From positions 1 through 64,000 of the forward strand of contig CAVSME010000007.1 of the NCBI GenBank assembly GCA_963728985.1: 64,000 nucleotides of DNA. Reading direction: 5' to 3'. Origin of the DNA: DASXAI01 sp963728985. Lineage in GTDB: Bacteria; Actinomycetota; Acidimicrobiia; Acidimicrobiales; Ilumatobacteraceae. Each line of letters starts with the position of its first letter. Within the stretch, counting starts at the first letter, position 1. Of this stretch, positions 30,136-38,559 are shown in pieces. The position numbers and the translations under genes were made by a program. Under the pieces are notes generated by a model. That model saw nothing but the letters and a program-made list of their open reading frames with translations, did no database searches and was not told the DNA's origin.

Positions 30136-30260
30136 CTCGTTCCCGGGGCGCTTGGTGCGGGAACCGGCGGCCGGTGGATCGGCCCACCCCACGCGGCGGG
30201 ACCCCTGGTGGCATCTGCGCGGGATCGCCGGCCTGGCGACCGTTGCCTGCGCGTCGTACC

Positions 30261-30581
30261 TCAGCCGAGCTGCTGGGCGATCCAGCTCGCTGACTCGCCG
30301 GCAAGCGTCGCACCCGCTTGCACGTCCATGACCGGCGTGAGGGTGAAGGTCAGCCACGGCGTGAACTTGGCAATGGCGGAGATCAGGTCGTCGCTGTTCT
30401 CCGTCGTGCACACCAACCAGCCTGTTCCGGTATCTGCCAGCGAGACTACCCACTCGGTCGTCTGGATGGATTCAGGAAAGCCCTCCCACTTCCCGAAGAT
30501 AGTTAGGAGATCCTGCACGCTCTCCAGGTTTTCTCTGCCTGCCGCCCCCAGCCTCGTCTCCCAATGCAGTACGAACTTCAT
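30261..30581 (-). CDS. DUF3303-type small protein
   Basis: A 106-residue protein starting at ATG 30581, chosen because a GGAGGGG ribosome site lies 6 bases upstream. It reads MKFVLHWETRLGAAGRENLE, then WEGFPESIQTTEWVVSLADT, GWLVCTTENSDDLISAIAKF and a C-terminal VMDVQAGATLAGESASWIAQ. This matches the DUF3303 family of small ferredoxin-like-fold proteins of unknown function. Base composition is less GC-rich than its neighbours, consistent with acquired DNA. Confidence 0.75.
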   Translation of the reverse strand: MKFVLHWETRLGAAGRENLESVQDLLTIFGKWEGFPESIQTTEWVVSLADTGTGWLVCTTENSDDLISAIAKFTPWLTFTLTPVMDVQAGATLAGESASWIAQQLG

Positions 30582-30666
30582 CGTCCCCTCCTGCATGTCG
30601 TTGAGAAGCCGAACCTAACACGAGCACTGACGTGCCGACGTGGGTCAGGCGCACGGATCTTCGTAG

Positions 30667-31003
30667 TCAATCCTGAACCCTGCGCCGCGGCATCTTATCC
30701 ATGTACAGAGCAAGCTTTCCGTGCCGGTGCGCTACCTGACCCTGCATCCAAGCACGCGGCTCAATCGCAATGGCGGTCACGCGTCGGGGGCGGCCATTCT
30801 GCGCATAGAGGACGAGCGCGACGCGCTCCAGCGCTGCGTCCCGGGGACCCCAAGCCGTACCGCGAGCTGGTGCGACGTCGCGATCCCGAGCAGGCGCCGC
30901 AGTCGTTCGGCCACGGCTTCGGCCCTGGCGACATCGATCGTCGCTCTGGGACCGTAGAGCGTCTCCGGTGGCAGACGTCGAGTGACTTCTTCTTGATTGC
31001 CAT
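30667..31003 (-). CDS. Hypothetical protein with two frameshifts
   Basis: A ribosome site (GGTGAGAG) precedes ATG 31003 (MAIKKKSLD). After a shift near 30975 the frame gives RLPPETLYGPRATIDVARAE, AVAERLRRLLGIATSHQLAV; after a second near 30850 it gives DAALERVALVLYAQNGRPRR, VTAIAIEPRAWMQGQVAHRH and ends RRRVQD. The pieces make one sensible protein of about 110 residues in codon usage and charge, but no family is recognised. It may be a real gene with errors or a young pseudogene. Confidence 0.4.
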
Positions 31004-31122
31004 CTCTCACCTCGTGATGGCCTCGCGCATGTCGCCAGCGACGCCCTGGCCGCGCCACGTGCCTGCTCGCGCCAAGACGGCGGCTGGACAGAGGCAGCGC
31101 TGATGAGTGCGACGCTCTGAGA

Positions 31123-31587
31123 GTGCCGAGCATCCACAAGTCCATCCCGCACCCCCACATCGCTGCGCGTAGAGCCACTGGTCCGCCGAAGGTCGCCGAC
31201 GCCGCTGCGCCGCCGCCTGGCGCGCCCCGCGTTTCGCGCTGGAACGCGGCTGTTGCCCTGAAGATCACGGAGGGCGTTGGCACGATGTGGTGCGCATATG
31301 CCTTCGCTGCCCTCGCGTTGGTCTCGCTCCCGGATGCCATCGGGTCCAAGGACGTCGTGACCCTAGTGTCGTGGATCAGCCAGACGTTTCTCCAGTTGGT
31401 ATTGCTGAGCATCATCATCGTCGGCCAGAACATCCAAGCTGCAGCGTCCGACTCGCGAGCCCAAGCCACGTACGAAGACGCTGACGCCGTGCTTCACACC
31501 GCTCGCGACATCCAACAGCACCTGCAAGCCCAAGACGCTGAGATCGAGGGGATCTTGGCCGAGATCCGCGAGCTGCGGACAGCCTGA
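31123..31587 (+). CDS. Small two-helix membrane protein (DUF1003-like)
   Basis: A 154-residue protein from GTG 31123. A Pro/Ala-rich N-terminus leads to two hydrophobic helices (MWCAYAFAALALVSL; TFLQLVLLSIIIVGQNIQAA) followed by SRAQATYEDADAVLHTARDI and a coiled-coil tail DAEIEGILAEIRELR. The QN-QAA-x-SRA-x-x-x-YE pattern after the second helix recalls DUF1003 membrane proteins; function unknown. Confidence 0.55.
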   Translation: MPSIHKSIPHPHIAARRATGPPKVADAAAPPPGAPRVSRWNAAVALKITEGVGTMWCAYAFAALALVSLPDAIGSKDVVTLVSWISQTFLQLVLLSIIIVGQNIQAAASDSRAQATYEDADAVLHTARDIQQHLQAQDAEIEGILAEIRELRTA

Positions 31588-31645
31588 TCGGCCCACGTCC
31601 GGATGAGTCCGACTTTCACCACCCTTCGGCGATCAGCCTTACGCT

Positions 31646-32635
31646 GTGGCCGTGTCGGATGACAACGGATTGGGCCTTCCCCCGCCGAGCGGACAGGACC
31701 TGCCACCACCGGAAGCGCCCGCGCCCGCCGCTTCGCCGCCCGGCGAGACATACACGGATGACACGGGCGGCCCGTCCCAGCCAACACCGTGGTGGCGCCG
31801 GTGGTACACGATCGCCGGCGCCGCCATCCTTCTCCTGCTCATCATCGCCGGGATCGTGGGCGCGGCAACCAACAACTCCGACAACGCAACCACGTCGACG
31901 ACTCTCGCCGCCGCCACCACGTCAGCGACGACAACACCGTCGACTCTGGCGACCACAATTGCGACGACGACGATCCCGAACACCACCACGGCGACGACCG
32001 CGGCAGCCACGACGGTTGCGCCGGCAACCACTTCGCCGCCAACCACTCCTGCGACGACCATCGCTCCGACGACGGCGCCGACAACCGCACCCCCGACAAC
32101 CGCGCCGCCAACAACACCGCCTCCACAGCCCGTTACGTACGAAGGAACAGGCGACTCGGTCCAAGCCGTCTCACTTCCTGACCCGACTTCGATCGCCACC
32201 ATCACCCACACCGGCACATCGAACTTCGTCGTGAAGGCCGAAGACGCCAGCCTCGCCAACGCGGATCTCTTGATCAACACCATCGGGAACTACGAGGGGA
32301 CCGTTCTCCTTCCGGCGGGCACCGCCAACCTCGAGATCTCAGCGGACGGCCACTGGACCGTGGCGCTGCTCCCCGCGTCTGCCGCCAAGTCATTCGGCGC
32401 CGGTCAAATCGCCGGTCACGGTGATGACGTCGTCCTCTACACGGGTCCGACGAAGGCGGCCGCGATCACCCACAACGGAACGTCCAACTTCGTCGTGAAG
32501 GCAATCCCGACCAGTGGAGGCTTCCCCGATCTGCTCGTCAACGAGATCGGCCCCTACAGCGGTACCGTCCGCCTCCCCGGCTCGACGATCGTCGAGATCA
32601 ACGCCGACGGAAACTGGTCAATCACGATCAGCTAG
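31646..32635 (+). CDS. Membrane-anchored Thr-rich surface protein with two repeats
   Basis: A 329-residue protein from GTG 31646 (GTG 31652 also fits). The short cytoplasmic Pro-rich N-terminus ends at WWRRW, followed by a membrane helix (YTIAGAAILLLLIIAGIVGA). About 80 residues of Thr/Ala/Pro linker, likely extended and outside the cell, come next. Two copies of a roughly 55-residue beta domain follow: ITHTGTSNFVVKAEDASLAN ... NLEISADGHWTV and ITHNGTSNFVVKAIPTSGGF ... VEINADGNWSI. The repeats suggest a small binding or wall-associated module. No catalytic motif seen. Confidence 0.7.
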   Translation: MAVSDDNGLGLPPPSGQDLPPPEAPAPAASPPGETYTDDTGGPSQPTPWWRRWYTIAGAAILLLLIIAGIVGAATNNSDNATTSTTLAAATTSATTTPSTLATTIATTTIPNTTTATTAAATTVAPATTSPPTTPATTIAPTTAPTTAPPTTAPPTTPPPQPVTYEGTGDSVQAVSLPDPTSIATITHTGTSNFVVKAEDASLANADLLINTIGNYEGTVLLPAGTANLEISADGHWTVALLPASAAKSFGAGQIAGHGDDVVLYTGPTKAAAITHNGTSNFVVKAIPTSGGFPDLLVNEIGPYSGTVRLPGSTIVEINADGNWSITIS

Positions 32636-33278
32636 GGGAGTCGGGCGGGTCGATGGCGATCTGGAGTGCGTTGGCCCAGAGCCGCGTCATGGTGCTGACG
32701 AGCTCCTCGAGCTCCCAGGGTTCGCCATCGACGAAGGCACGGTACGCCACGCGAGCGACCATCAGCCCGAGCGCGCCGGCGGCCAGTCGCGGGTCGAGCT
32801 CTGGATCGGCGAGGCCGCGAATCTGCAAGTTGCGGATGCTCTTCGCGTTGCGTTGCATGAAGGCCTCGTTGCGGCGCGCCCGCAACTTGCGAAAGTTGTC
32901 GTCGATGTCGGCGACTTCTTCCAGGAGCCGCATGAGACTCGCGTTCCTCTGGTACGACGTCAGGTACGCCCGCGTCGCCGCCTCGATGATGCGAACGGGC
33001 GTCTCGGCCCCGGCGGTCCGTTCGACCTGCGGATGAACCATCTCCTCCTGCAGGTCCTCGAGGACGGCGGCGAGGATCTCTTCCTTGTTCGTGAAGTAGG
33101 TGTAGAAGGAGCCGGCGGACATGCCTGCCGCCGCGGTGATGTCGATCAGCCTGGCGTCGGTGTAGCCGTCGCGTTCGAACACCGTCCGAGCGGCGTCGAT
33201 GAGGCTCTGGCGGGTGCGCTCACCGCGCTTGGTCCGGGGAGGCTCACGGACGTTGGAGGGCGAAGGGCTGATCGTCAT
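32628..33278 (-). CDS. TetR-family transcriptional regulator
   Basis: A 216-residue repressor. The N-terminal helix-turn-helix reads RQSLIDAARTVFERDGYTDA, RLIDITAAAGMSAGSFYTYF, TNKEEILAAVL, the TetR_N signature. The C-terminal ligand domain (RIIEAATRAYLTSYQRNASL, MRLLEEVADIDDNFRKLRAR) resembles regulators of fatty-acid or steroid catabolism. It is divergent from the acyl-CoA dehydrogenase gene, which it probably controls together with itself. Start ATG 33278; an upstream ATG at 33302-33317 would add a poorly conserved extension. The C-terminus overlaps the 3' end of the previous gene by 8 bases. Confidence 0.88.
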   Translation of the reverse strand: MTISPSPSNVREPPRTKRGERTRQSLIDAARTVFERDGYTDARLIDITAAAGMSAGSFYTYFTNKEEILAAVLEDLQEEMVHPQVERTAGAETPVRIIEAATRAYLTSYQRNASLMRLLEEVADIDDNFRKLRARRNEAFMQRNAKSIRNLQIRGLADPELDPRLAAGALGLMVARVAYRAFVDGEPWELEELVSTMTRLWANALQIAIDPPDSPS

Positions 33279-33292
33279 CGGTCCCGGCAACG

Positions 33293-33399
33293 TATCTGAA
33301 CATGAGACCGAGTTCAACTCTCGACCAGCCGACCAGACGGCAGCCCGAGGCTGAGCGACAACAGATATGAAATTGGCTTCAGGTTCAGGAACGGTCTAC
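33293..33399. promoter_or_regulatory. Divergent promoter/operator region between tetR and the acyl-CoA dehydrogenase gene
   Basis: Contains the inverted repeat TGAAC-N10-GTTCA (33297-33316), the palindrome GTTCAGGAAC (33383-33392) and a possible promoter TTGGCT-16-TCTACG (33373-33400) reading right. The GTTCA/TGAAC half-sites recur on both sides and could be the TetR binding sites. Inferred from sequence only. Confidence 0.35.
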
Positions 33400-33442
33400 G
33401 CTGCCCACGGTTCCGGAGCGAGAAGACGTGAAGGGGATTGGC

Positions 33443-34759
33443 ATGGTTGGTGGTGCGCTGAAGATGGCGAGCATGGACGACCTCGATCTGAGGATGTCCG
33501 AAGGGGTCCGGCCCCTGTACGAGGCCGTGAGGGAGTTCATCCGCGACGAGGTCGACCCGATCACCGAGGAGTTCCACCGCCTCGGCGAGAGCCGCACGGA
33601 ACGGTGGAGCTGGGCCCCCGGGCAGCTCGAGCTGCTGGACGGCGCCAAGGCAAAGGCGCGCGAGCAGGGACTGTGGAACTTCTTCCTGCCCAACGCGGAG
33701 ACCGGCGTCGGCCTCAGCAACCTCGACTACGCCTACATCGCAACCGAGCTCGGCAAGAACCGCCTCGCGTCAGAGTGCCTGAACTGCTCGGCGCCCGACA
33801 CCGGCAACATGGAGGTGCTCGAGCGGGTCGGCACAGAGGCACAGAAGGCGCAGTGGCTCGAACCGTTGCTGCGAGGCGAGATCCGCTCGGCGTACGCGAT
33901 GACCGAGCCGGGCGTCATGAGCTCCGACGCCAAGCAGATCGAGACGAGGGCCGTGCTCGACGGCGACGAGTGGATCATCAACGGCGAGAAGTTCTACATC
34001 TCGGGTGCCGGCGATCCCCGCTGCAAGGTGATGATCACCATGGTCCGCACCAGCCCTGACGCCGACACCTACAAGCAGCAGTCCCAGATCCTGGTACCGA
34101 TCGACACCGCCGGCGTGGAGATCGTCGGTCCGATGTACGTGTTCGGCGCCGACGACGCACCGCACGGACACATGCACATCCGCTTCACCGACGTGCGCGT
34201 CCCCCGGGACAACGTGCTGTGGGGCGAAGGGCGCGGCTTCGAGATCTCCCAGGTCCGCCTCGGCCCGGGCCGCATCCATCACTGCATGCGCTCGATCGGC
34301 AGCGCCGAGAAGGCCATCGAGCTGATGGTCGACCGCGGCCTGAGCCGCGAGGGCTTCGGCAAGAAGCTGATCAACCTCGGCAAGAACATCGAGGTCATCT
34401 CACGGGCCCGCATCGAGGTGGAAGCGATGCGGCTCATGGTGCTGCGCGCCGCCAAGGCGATGGACACCCTCGGCAACGCCGAAGCACGCGTGTGGGTGAG
34501 CGCGGTCAAGGCGATGGTGCCGGAGAAGTGCTGCGCGATCATCGACGAGGCCATCCAGATGCACGGCGCCGCCGGCATCTCGCAGTGGTTCCCACTGGCC
34601 GAGATGTACCACGCCCAGCGCACGTTGCGGCTCGCTGACGGCCCCGACGAGGTCCACCACCACGTCGTCGGCCGCGCCGAGGCCAAGAGCCGTGACGGTC
34701 TCCAGGCCAGCACGGCGAACGGCCACCTGACCCGCGGCCCCAGCTTCGTCGGGCCGTGA
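33443..34759 (+). CDS. Acyl-CoA dehydrogenase
   Basis: FAD-dependent enzyme that introduces the alpha-beta double bond in acyl-CoA thioesters. About 438 residues. Visible: WNFFLPNAETGVGLSNLDYA, YAMTEPGVMSSDAKQIETRA (FAD/substrate loop), WIINGEKFYISGAGDPRCKV, VRVPRDNVLWGEGRGFEISQ and the C-terminal IIDEAIQMHGAAGISQWFPL and RTLRLADGPDEVHHHVVGRA. The catalytic base is probably an acidic residue in the ADGPDEVH segment, as in FadE-type long-chain or branched-chain enzymes. ATG 33443 has GGGG upstream; GTG 33428 and ATG 33473 are alternatives. Divergent TetR is the likely regulator. Confidence 0.92.
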   Translation: MVGGALKMASMDDLDLRMSEGVRPLYEAVREFIRDEVDPITEEFHRLGESRTERWSWAPGQLELLDGAKAKAREQGLWNFFLPNAETGVGLSNLDYAYIATELGKNRLASECLNCSAPDTGNMEVLERVGTEAQKAQWLEPLLRGEIRSAYAMTEPGVMSSDAKQIETRAVLDGDEWIINGEKFYISGAGDPRCKVMITMVRTSPDADTYKQQSQILVPIDTAGVEIVGPMYVFGADDAPHGHMHIRFTDVRVPRDNVLWGEGRGFEISQVRLGPGRIHHCMRSIGSAEKAIELMVDRGLSREGFGKKLINLGKNIEVISRARIEVEAMRLMVLRAAKAMDTLGNAEARVWVSAVKAMVPEKCCAIIDEAIQMHGAAGISQWFPLAEMYHAQRTLRLADGPDEVHHHVVGRAEAKSRDGLQASTANGHLTRGPSFVGP

Positions 34760-34774
34760 CCCCCTGACCACACC

Positions 34775-35560
34775 GTGAACGAGATCTGCGACGACCTCGC
34801 CGAGGAGCATGCTGCGCTCGACGAGATCGTCGCCGACCTCAGCGAGGAGCAGTGGCGGACGCCGACCCCGGCTGCGGGCTGGGACGTGCACGACACCATC
34901 GGGCACCTGCACGCCGGCGACCTCCTGGCGCTCCGGGCCGTCACCGATCCCGACGGCTTCGAGCGTTGGAAGACCCGGCTGCGGTCAGGAGAGGCGCGGC
35001 GCGACTCAAGTCCTACCAGCGACGCCACCACCGGCTCCGATCTCCTGGCCCGCTGGCGGAACGACCGACGGACGATGGTGGGCGCCTTCCGGCCGCTGCG
35101 ACCGAAGGACCGGATCCCGTGGGTCGGTCCCTCGATGAGCGCGCTCTCCTTCGCGACGGCGCGATTGATGGAGACATGGGCCCACGGCCACGACATCGCC
35201 ACGGCGCTCGGCCGCACCCTCCCGGCCACCGCCCGGCTCCGCCATGTCTGTCACATCGGCGTGACGACACGAGGCTGGAGCTATGCCAACCGGGGACAGG
35301 CGGTACCGGACGACGAACTGCGCGTCGAGCTCACTCCTCCCGCGGGCGGGCTGTGGACGTGGGGCCCCGAAGACGCCACCGCACGCGTGCGGGGGAGCGC
35401 GGTGGAGTTCTGCCTCGTCGCGACGCAGCGTCGCCGACTGGAGGACACGTCACTTCTCGTAGATGGGGCCACAGCACTGGCGTGGCTCCAGCAGGCACAA
35501 GCGTTCGCCGGGCCGGCCACCAGCACCGACCCGGCGCGACAACACCTGCCCATCCCCTGA
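34775..35560 (+). CDS. TIGR03084/maleylpyruvate-isomerase-like DinB-fold protein
   Basis: A 261-residue protein from GTG 34775: CDDLAEEHAALDEIVADLSE, EQWRTPTPAAGWDVHDTIGH, LHAGDLLALRAVTD, then MSALSFATARLMETWAHGHD, IATALG, with conserved His in IGHLH and WAHGHD that form the metal-binding set of the DinB/mycothiol-dependent family. The C-terminal half (RGWSYANRGQAVPDDELRVE) is the small SCP2-like domain. It follows the acyl-CoA dehydrogenase by 15 bases and is often paired with such genes in actinobacteria. Confidence 0.85.
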   Translation: MNEICDDLAEEHAALDEIVADLSEEQWRTPTPAAGWDVHDTIGHLHAGDLLALRAVTDPDGFERWKTRLRSGEARRDSSPTSDATTGSDLLARWRNDRRTMVGAFRPLRPKDRIPWVGPSMSALSFATARLMETWAHGHDIATALGRTLPATARLRHVCHIGVTTRGWSYANRGQAVPDDELRVELTPPAGGLWTWGPEDATARVRGSAVEFCLVATQRRRLEDTSLLVDGATALAWLQQAQAFAGPATSTDPARQHLPIP

Positions 35561-35579
35561 TGGGATTCGGATAGCGGCT

Positions 35580-36122
35580 CTACCGCGAGTTGGCGACGAG
35601 CTGCTCGAGCAGTTGCTCGATGCGCCCGAGTGATGCGACCAGCCCCGCGTCCACGGCCGACGAGCCGTTCTCGGCGGCGCACAGCTCGTTGTAACAACCC
35701 TCGAGCATGCGCAGGCTGTCGCGCTCCTCGGCGATGTAGCGGCCGAGCAGCTCACCGGTCCGGATGTCGATGGACGTGTCGGCCCACATCGGGGTGAAGA
35801 CGTCCGGCGCGTCCGCCCTGAAGAAGCTGGTGACGTCGAGCTTCTCGAACTTCTCGCGGTCGGTCAGATCGCGCGATCCGGCGATGGCCATGCGGCCGGC
35901 CGAGTCCCCGGTGTCGGTGGGCGTCACCGAGTGGCCCAGCTCGCAGATCCGCTTGGCGAACGCCTTGCCGTGCTCGCCCTCGCGCAACGCGATGGTCGTG
36001 AGGACCTTGCGGACGGCCGGGTTGGGCGTGGCGGAGGCCCAGCAGTCGAGGAGGCACTCGGCCTCGCTCTCGCCGACCGAGATCCTGTTCAACAAGTCCA
36101 GATAGGACGGCTCGTCAGACAT
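35580..36122 (-). CDS. Ferritin-like domain protein
   Basis: A 180-residue helical protein with spaced acidic/His ligands typical of a di-iron four-helix bundle: ISVGESEAECLLDCW, TTIALREGEHGKAFAKRICE and LLGRYIAEERDSLRMLEGCY. The EGEH and EERDSL motifs match rubrerythrin-like ferritin domains, suggesting iron or peroxide handling, though activity is unproven. A leucine-rich C-terminus (LGRIEQLLEQLV) may mediate oligomerisation. Start ATG 36122. Convergent with the preceding gene, with 19 bases between stops. Confidence 0.75.
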   Translation of the reverse strand: MSDEPSYLDLLNRISVGESEAECLLDCWASATPNPAVRKVLTTIALREGEHGKAFAKRICELGHSVTPTDTGDSAGRMAIAGSRDLTDREKFEKLDVTSFFRADAPDVFTPMWADTSIDIRTGELLGRYIAEERDSLRMLEGCYNELCAAENGSSAVDAGLVASLGRIEQLLEQLVANSR

Positions 36123-36166
36123 GGTTCCCCCCCAAGGGCTAACGGTTGTCCGACTCTAGCTCCGCC

Positions 36167-36616
36167 TCACGTGACCCGGTAAACCTCGTACTCGGCACCA
36201 CCGCGGGTGAGGCGACCCGTCCCGAGGAACAGCGTGCGGTTGACCCACTTGTAGCGCTCGTCGCCGCACTCCATCCGCACGTGGGTCCGGTAGTAGTGGT
36301 CGTCGTCGAAGCCTGTCTCCCCGTCGGCCAGCGCCGCTTGCACCCTGTCGTTCATCTCCAGCGAGCCCGTGTACGTCATGAGCAGCACGGCCCCGTCGTC
36401 GGTCCTGATCTGCGCCCGCACGTCGATCTGGAAGAAGCCGTCGCCTCCGAGCACCGTCCAGTCCGCGCTGGGTCCGACGATCGCACCGGAGATGCGCTCG
36501 CCCCTCACCCAGCCGCTGTCGACCGCGGCGACGAAGCGCCGACCGGAGATCCCAGGTCCCACCGAGAGCGACTCGCCCCGTGCGACTCCGAACGTCAACT
36601 CATGAACGAGGTCCAC
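36167..36616 (-). CDS. DUF3237 family protein
   Basis: A 149-residue beta-barrel-like protein from GTG 36616: VDLVHELTFGVARGESLSVG, GISGRRFVAAVDSGWVRGER, ISGAIVGPSADWTVLGGDGF, FQIDVRAQIRTDDGAVLLMT and HYYRTHVRMECGDERYKWVN. The G-R-R/F, GGDG and R-T-x-DGA-x-I patterns are those of DUF3237, often found near catabolic or stress genes. Function unknown. It is 13 bases downstream of the DUF2252 gene on the same strand. Confidence 0.85.
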   Translation of the reverse strand: MDLVHELTFGVARGESLSVGPGISGRRFVAAVDSGWVRGERISGAIVGPSADWTVLGGDGFFQIDVRAQIRTDDGAVLLMTYTGSLEMNDRVQAALADGETGFDDDHYYRTHVRMECGDERYKWVNRTLFLGTGRLTRGGAEYEVYRVT

Positions 36617-36629
36617 GCTCGTCGCTCTA

Positions 36630-38030
36630 TCACCACCCTGGCGCGCTGTCGACTGCGCCGTCGCGGATGGCCGTGACGAGCTGCGCGTGGTCCCGTTCGT
36701 TCTGGAGGGCATAGGCCCGGGCAAACCGTTGCATCGACGAGTCGAACGTTCGACCGTTGCCGAGATAGGCGGCGATCGCGGCGGCGTCCCCGGTGGTGGC
36801 ATGAGCGCGGGCGAGGACCCTGCCGCATTTGCGGGCGAACTCGCGAAGCCAAGGGGCGATCCGCTCGCCCGAGGGGATGACCTTCATGTCCCGGAACTGG
36901 CGCACGTAGAGATCGAAGCCGTCGAGGCCGGTCCAGCCGACGAGGATGTCGGTCGAGCTCTGGATGAACCGTCGGCCGACCGTGACCCGCTGACCATGGT
37001 TGGGGTAGCGGCTCGGTTCGAGGTAGTCCTCGTACACCGACGGCCCCGCCTGCTTGGCCTGCAAGAAGAGCAGATCATCGGGATGGGCGCCCTCGAGCAG
37101 CAACAAGTACGTGCGCATGCCCACGCTGCCCACGCCGACGACCTGGCGCAGGGCATCCACCGGCGAGTACCGGTCGAGGAGGTAACGCCGCTCCTCCGGG
37201 AGCGAGGAGCGGTACGCCGCGAACGCCCGCTCCACGATCGAGCGGTCGGTCCGATCGGGGCGCACGCGGAACGGTGGCGCTTCGGTCAGACGGCGGTGGC
37301 CGTCGACCAGGTGGGTGAACTGCTTCACGGCACCGACGTTCGATCGCTGGCGCGCTCGCTTGAGGATCCGGGCCGCGATGTCGGCGCGCTCTTCGCGCAC
37401 GACGAGGTCGAGGACGTCATCGGCGGTGAAATGCTCGTACCAGATGTCGAGGAAGCGGGCGTCGGCGTAGCGCGTGATCTTGGTGCGGTACTCCTCGAGG
37501 GCGTCGCCCGCCGCCGCTTCGGCCGCCGCGACGTTGTCGGCGTCCTGCGACCGTGCCAGCACGTACAGGCTGGTGATCATCCTCATCACGTCCCACTCGA
37601 ACGGGCCGGGGAGGGTCTCGTCGAAGTCGCGCAGGTCGAACGAGAGCTGCCGTTCGGGTGTCGCCCACAGCCCGAAGTTGAGGACGTGGGCGTCCCCGCA
37701 CAACTGGACCATCAGGCCGGTGTGGGGCCGTGATGCCAAGTCGGCGGCCATCACCGCCGCGGCACCTCGGTAGTAGGTCCACGGCGAGTCCGCCATGCGC
37801 CCGTGACGGATCGGCACCAGATCGGGCGCCCGTACGGCGTTCCCGGCGAGCACGGTCTGCAGCGCGTCATGGCCGCGCCCGTCCTCGTCCCATTCACCTG
37901 CTCGTCGGCGAGGGAGCCGCTGGCGCGCCGCCCGCCCCACCTCCCGGCGCTCCTGGAGCGTGGAACCCGGACTGCCCAAGCTGCCGTTCACGACCCGAAG
38001 TGTCGCATCGACGGCGGCCTCAGGAGGCAA
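36630..38030 (-). CDS. DUF2252 kinase-like protein
   Basis: About 466 residues. Conserved DUF2252 segments: DLVPIRHGRMADSPWTYYRG, MVQLCGDAHVLNFGLWATPE, LSFDLRDFDETLPGPFEWDV, GVGSVGMRTYLLLLEGAHPD, LFLQAKQAGPSVYED, GRRFIQSSTDILVGWTGLDG and VRQFRDMK. The CGDAHxxNFG and DLRDFDE motifs resemble the catalytic loop and metal site of aminoglycoside-phosphotransferase-fold kinases, but the substrate is not known. The start is uncertain: TTG 38030 or a GTG near 37993. The first 60 bases of the coding region share space with no other gene. Confidence 0.85.
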   Translation of the reverse strand: MPPEAAVDATLRVVNGSLGSPGSTLQERREVGRAARQRLPRRRAGEWDEDGRGHDALQTVLAGNAVRAPDLVPIRHGRMADSPWTYYRGAAAVMAADLASRPHTGLMVQLCGDAHVLNFGLWATPERQLSFDLRDFDETLPGPFEWDVMRMITSLYVLARSQDADNVAAAEAAAGDALEEYRTKITRYADARFLDIWYEHFTADDVLDLVVREERADIAARILKRARQRSNVGAVKQFTHLVDGHRRLTEAPPFRVRPDRTDRSIVERAFAAYRSSLPEERRYLLDRYSPVDALRQVVGVGSVGMRTYLLLLEGAHPDDLLFLQAKQAGPSVYEDYLEPSRYPNHGQRVTVGRRFIQSSTDILVGWTGLDGFDLYVRQFRDMKVIPSGERIAPWLREFARKCGRVLARAHATTGDAAAIAAYLGNGRTFDSSMQRFARAYALQNERDHAQLVTAIRDGAVDSAPGW

Positions 38031-38272
38031 CGCGGATGCCCGTCACCCCGCTGACCGGGACGGGCGTCGGCGGGAACGTAGCCACCCCTCTCGGTCGGCG
38101 CCAGGATCGCCAGTGCGTGCACACCGGCAGCGCTGGCCGGCGCGGATTCGGTGCGAAACCGGCGCCGAACCAGGTCCCATTTGCCCCGACGGCACCCGAT
38201 CCAGACGGCGGACCGGGCCGGTCCTCGACGGGGGTACGTTCAACGGCGGAGGGACGATCGTCGGGAGGCACC

Positions 38273-38557
38273 ATGGCCGTCGCCGTTGACATCACCTACA
38301 CCCGCAGCGGGATCGACACCTATCACAAGGCGTCCAAGCAGATGGGGTTCGCCGAGGGCGAGCATCCCGGCCCGGGCATCTTGTTCCACTGGGTCGAGAC
38401 CACCGACGGAGGTTTCGTCGTCCACGACGTCTGGGAGTCCGAGGCCCAGTTCGACGCGTTCGTGGAAGAGCACCTGCTGCCGATGTCGGCGGCGCTCGGC
38501 ACCGAGGAGCCGGAGATCCGCATCACCTCCGTCGAGACCTACCGCCGGCCCATCTGA
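38273..38557 (+). CDS. Small dimeric alpha/beta-barrel protein (ABM-like)
   Basis: A 94-residue protein with ribosome site GGGAGG before ATG 38273. It reads VDITYTRSGIDTYHKASKQM, EGEHPGPGILFHWVETTDGG, FVVHDVWESEAQFDAFVEEH and LGTEEPEIRITSVETYRRPI. Size and the FxVxDVWESxxxFxxF pattern fit the dimeric ferredoxin-like barrel group (antibiotic biosynthesis monooxygenase-like). No heme or flavin motif visible. It is followed 2 bases later by the next gene, suggesting one mRNA. Confidence 0.8.
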   Translation: MAVAVDITYTRSGIDTYHKASKQMGFAEGEHPGPGILFHWVETTDGGFVVHDVWESEAQFDAFVEEHLLPMSAALGTEEPEIRITSVETYRRPI

Positions 38558-38559
38558 CG

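Noticed and set aside
31659..32234. Arg/Pro-rich overlapping frame inside the Thr-rich protein gene
   Set aside because: It is the +1 frame of Thr codons (ACN) and shows no coding features of its own.
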